From: JACPUX01 sp964517465
GTDB lineage: Bacteria > Pseudomonadota > Gammaproteobacteria > Burkholderiales > Casimicrobiaceae
DNA: 64,000 nucleotides
NCBI GenBank assembly: GCA_964517465.1
Contig: CAZFEK010000013.1
Coordinates: forward strand, 18,467-82,466
Reading direction: 5' to 3'
In this document: piece after piece, positions 63,399-64,000 of the stretch
Layout: each line of letters starts with the position of its first letter
Numbering within the stretch: position 1 is the stretch's first letter
Program-made: the position numbers and the translations under genes
Notes under the pieces: generated by a model
The model's input: the letters and a program-made list of their open reading frames with translations, nothing else
What the model was told of the DNA's origin: nothing
Databases searched by the model: none

Positions 63399-63791
63399 TC
63401 AAAGAACATCGGGCGGATGGGACAACGAGGGTTGCCTTCTCAGCCGGCGCAGAAGTAGCACCAATTGAGCGGCGAGGTAGGCGAGCACCAAGCAGTGAAA
63501 GATGATGAATGCCCAGCGCATGGAAACCAAACTCGGGTCGGTGATCGGTTCTGCGATCGCGCGAACCGCTTGCGCCATCGCTGCAACATGCAACAGGATG
63601 GAGACTCCGATCAGCGGCCACACGGCTCGAAAGCCCGCCGGGATGAGCATCGCCAGCAAAAAGCTGCCCTGGAAGGCGAGGACCAGCAGCATGATCGGCT
63701 TGGGCGCAAACACAAAGGGCACCAGCGAAACCAGGGCCAAGCCGATGGCGATCCGTTTTTCGGTCTTCGAGGGCTGGAAAGGCGGGCGCAT
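63399..63791 (-). CDS. Four-helix membrane protein, 130 aa
   Basis: ATG at 63791; an ATG six codons earlier is also in frame. Four hydrophobic helices (about 14-31, 38-56, 60-80, 95-118), basic end LLRRLRRQ. No known motif. Convergent with tex, 24 bp away. Confidence 0.65.
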   Translation of the reverse strand: MRPPFQPSKTEKRIAIGLALVSLVPFVFAPKPIMLLVLAFQGSFLLAMLIPAGFRAVWPLIGVSILLHVAAMAQAVRAIAEPITDPSLVSMRWAFIIFHCLVLAYLAAQLVLLLRRLRRQPSLSHPPDVL

Positions 63792-63826
63792 TCTTCGATA
63801 CCTCGGCAATCATGCGATCTGCTGCC

Positions 63827-63901
63827 CAGCGGGCAACGGCTGCCCGCTGATCTTGTGACTCACCCCGCCCCGTCCCGCAAAGCGGCAAAACGGGGCGGGG
63901 T
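63827..63901. repeat. Two strong inverted repeats
   Basis: First: CAGCGGGCA and TGCCCGCTG with a 5-base loop (63827-63849). Second: ACCCCGCCCCGT and ACGGGGCGGGGT (63862-63873, 63890-63901) with a 16-base loop that itself holds a short CCGC/GCGG hairpin. They lie upstream of the four-helix membrane gene. No T-run follows. Confidence 0.7.
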
Positions 63902-64000
63902 TACCGCGCTCATCATCTAGACCCGCGGGTTAAACGTGGTCTGTCCCCAATGCTGTTCACTTAACGGATTTTCGGTTATGCTCGCCCCATCGTCATCCGT

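Overview
The window looks like chromosomal DNA of a GC-rich betaproteobacterium with a versatile, probably denitrifying or chemolithotrophic, respiratory chain. This is inferred from gene content and codon use (rsgA, tex, a SUF operon with SufU/SufT, NnrS, and many c-type cytochromes); no rRNA, tRNA, IS element, phage or CRISPR array was seen.

Layout. (1) 1-9144: rsgA, a very large SNF2-type ATPase, a small unknown gene, a NnrS-like NO-related membrane protein and a MeaB-XdhC fusion. (2) 9178-20028, minus strand: a 16-gene, tightly overlapping operon that mixes two cytochrome b proteins with copper and thiol/heme assembly factors (CcmH-like, three TlpA-like thioredoxins, CcdA-like, SCO, PCuAC) and several lipoproteins. 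(3) 20501-24894, plus strand: a GldA/F/G-type ABC system with a DUF4340 protein. (4) 24911-44398, minus strand: the most interesting region. It holds a NosZ-related protein with altered copper ligands, a CydA-like bd-type oxidase subunit without CydB, seven CXXCH cytochromes plus a subunit-IV-like protein that also carries a heme c site, three tiny membrane peptides, two streptogramin-lyase-like propellers, and a tetrapyrrole module (HemY-type oxidase, a radical SAM protein with PCP_red repeats, a USP-PCP_red fusion). Two nearly identical FNR/DNR-type palindromes lie upstream of genes in this region. (5) 44682-47856, plus strand: a MotA/ExbB-like plus MotB/ExbD-like pair with a Cys-rich secreted protein and a zinc-ribbon membrane protein. 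(6) 48897-56624, minus strand: a complete suf operon headed by a hemerythrin-like gene and an IscR-type regulator, with an IscR-like operator over its promoter and REP-like repeats around sufC. (7) 56788-64000: a single-domain response regulator, an OYE-family reductase, an Hpt-HD-GYP protein, a candidate GG-leader peptide with a CPBP-type membrane protein, tex and a four-helix membrane protein.

Working hypothesis (inference): regions 2 and 4 together encode one respiratory system. Region 4 supplies the electron-transfer and terminal components (b6/subunit-IV-like proteins, multiheme relay, NosZ-like copper protein, bd-like oxidase). Region 2 supplies cytochrome b, copper delivery (SCO, PCuAC) and disulfide/heme-ligation factors. 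The HemY/radical SAM/PCP_red genes may make or handle a special tetrapyrrole for it. Low oxygen or NO probably induces part of it through the FNR/DNR boxes.
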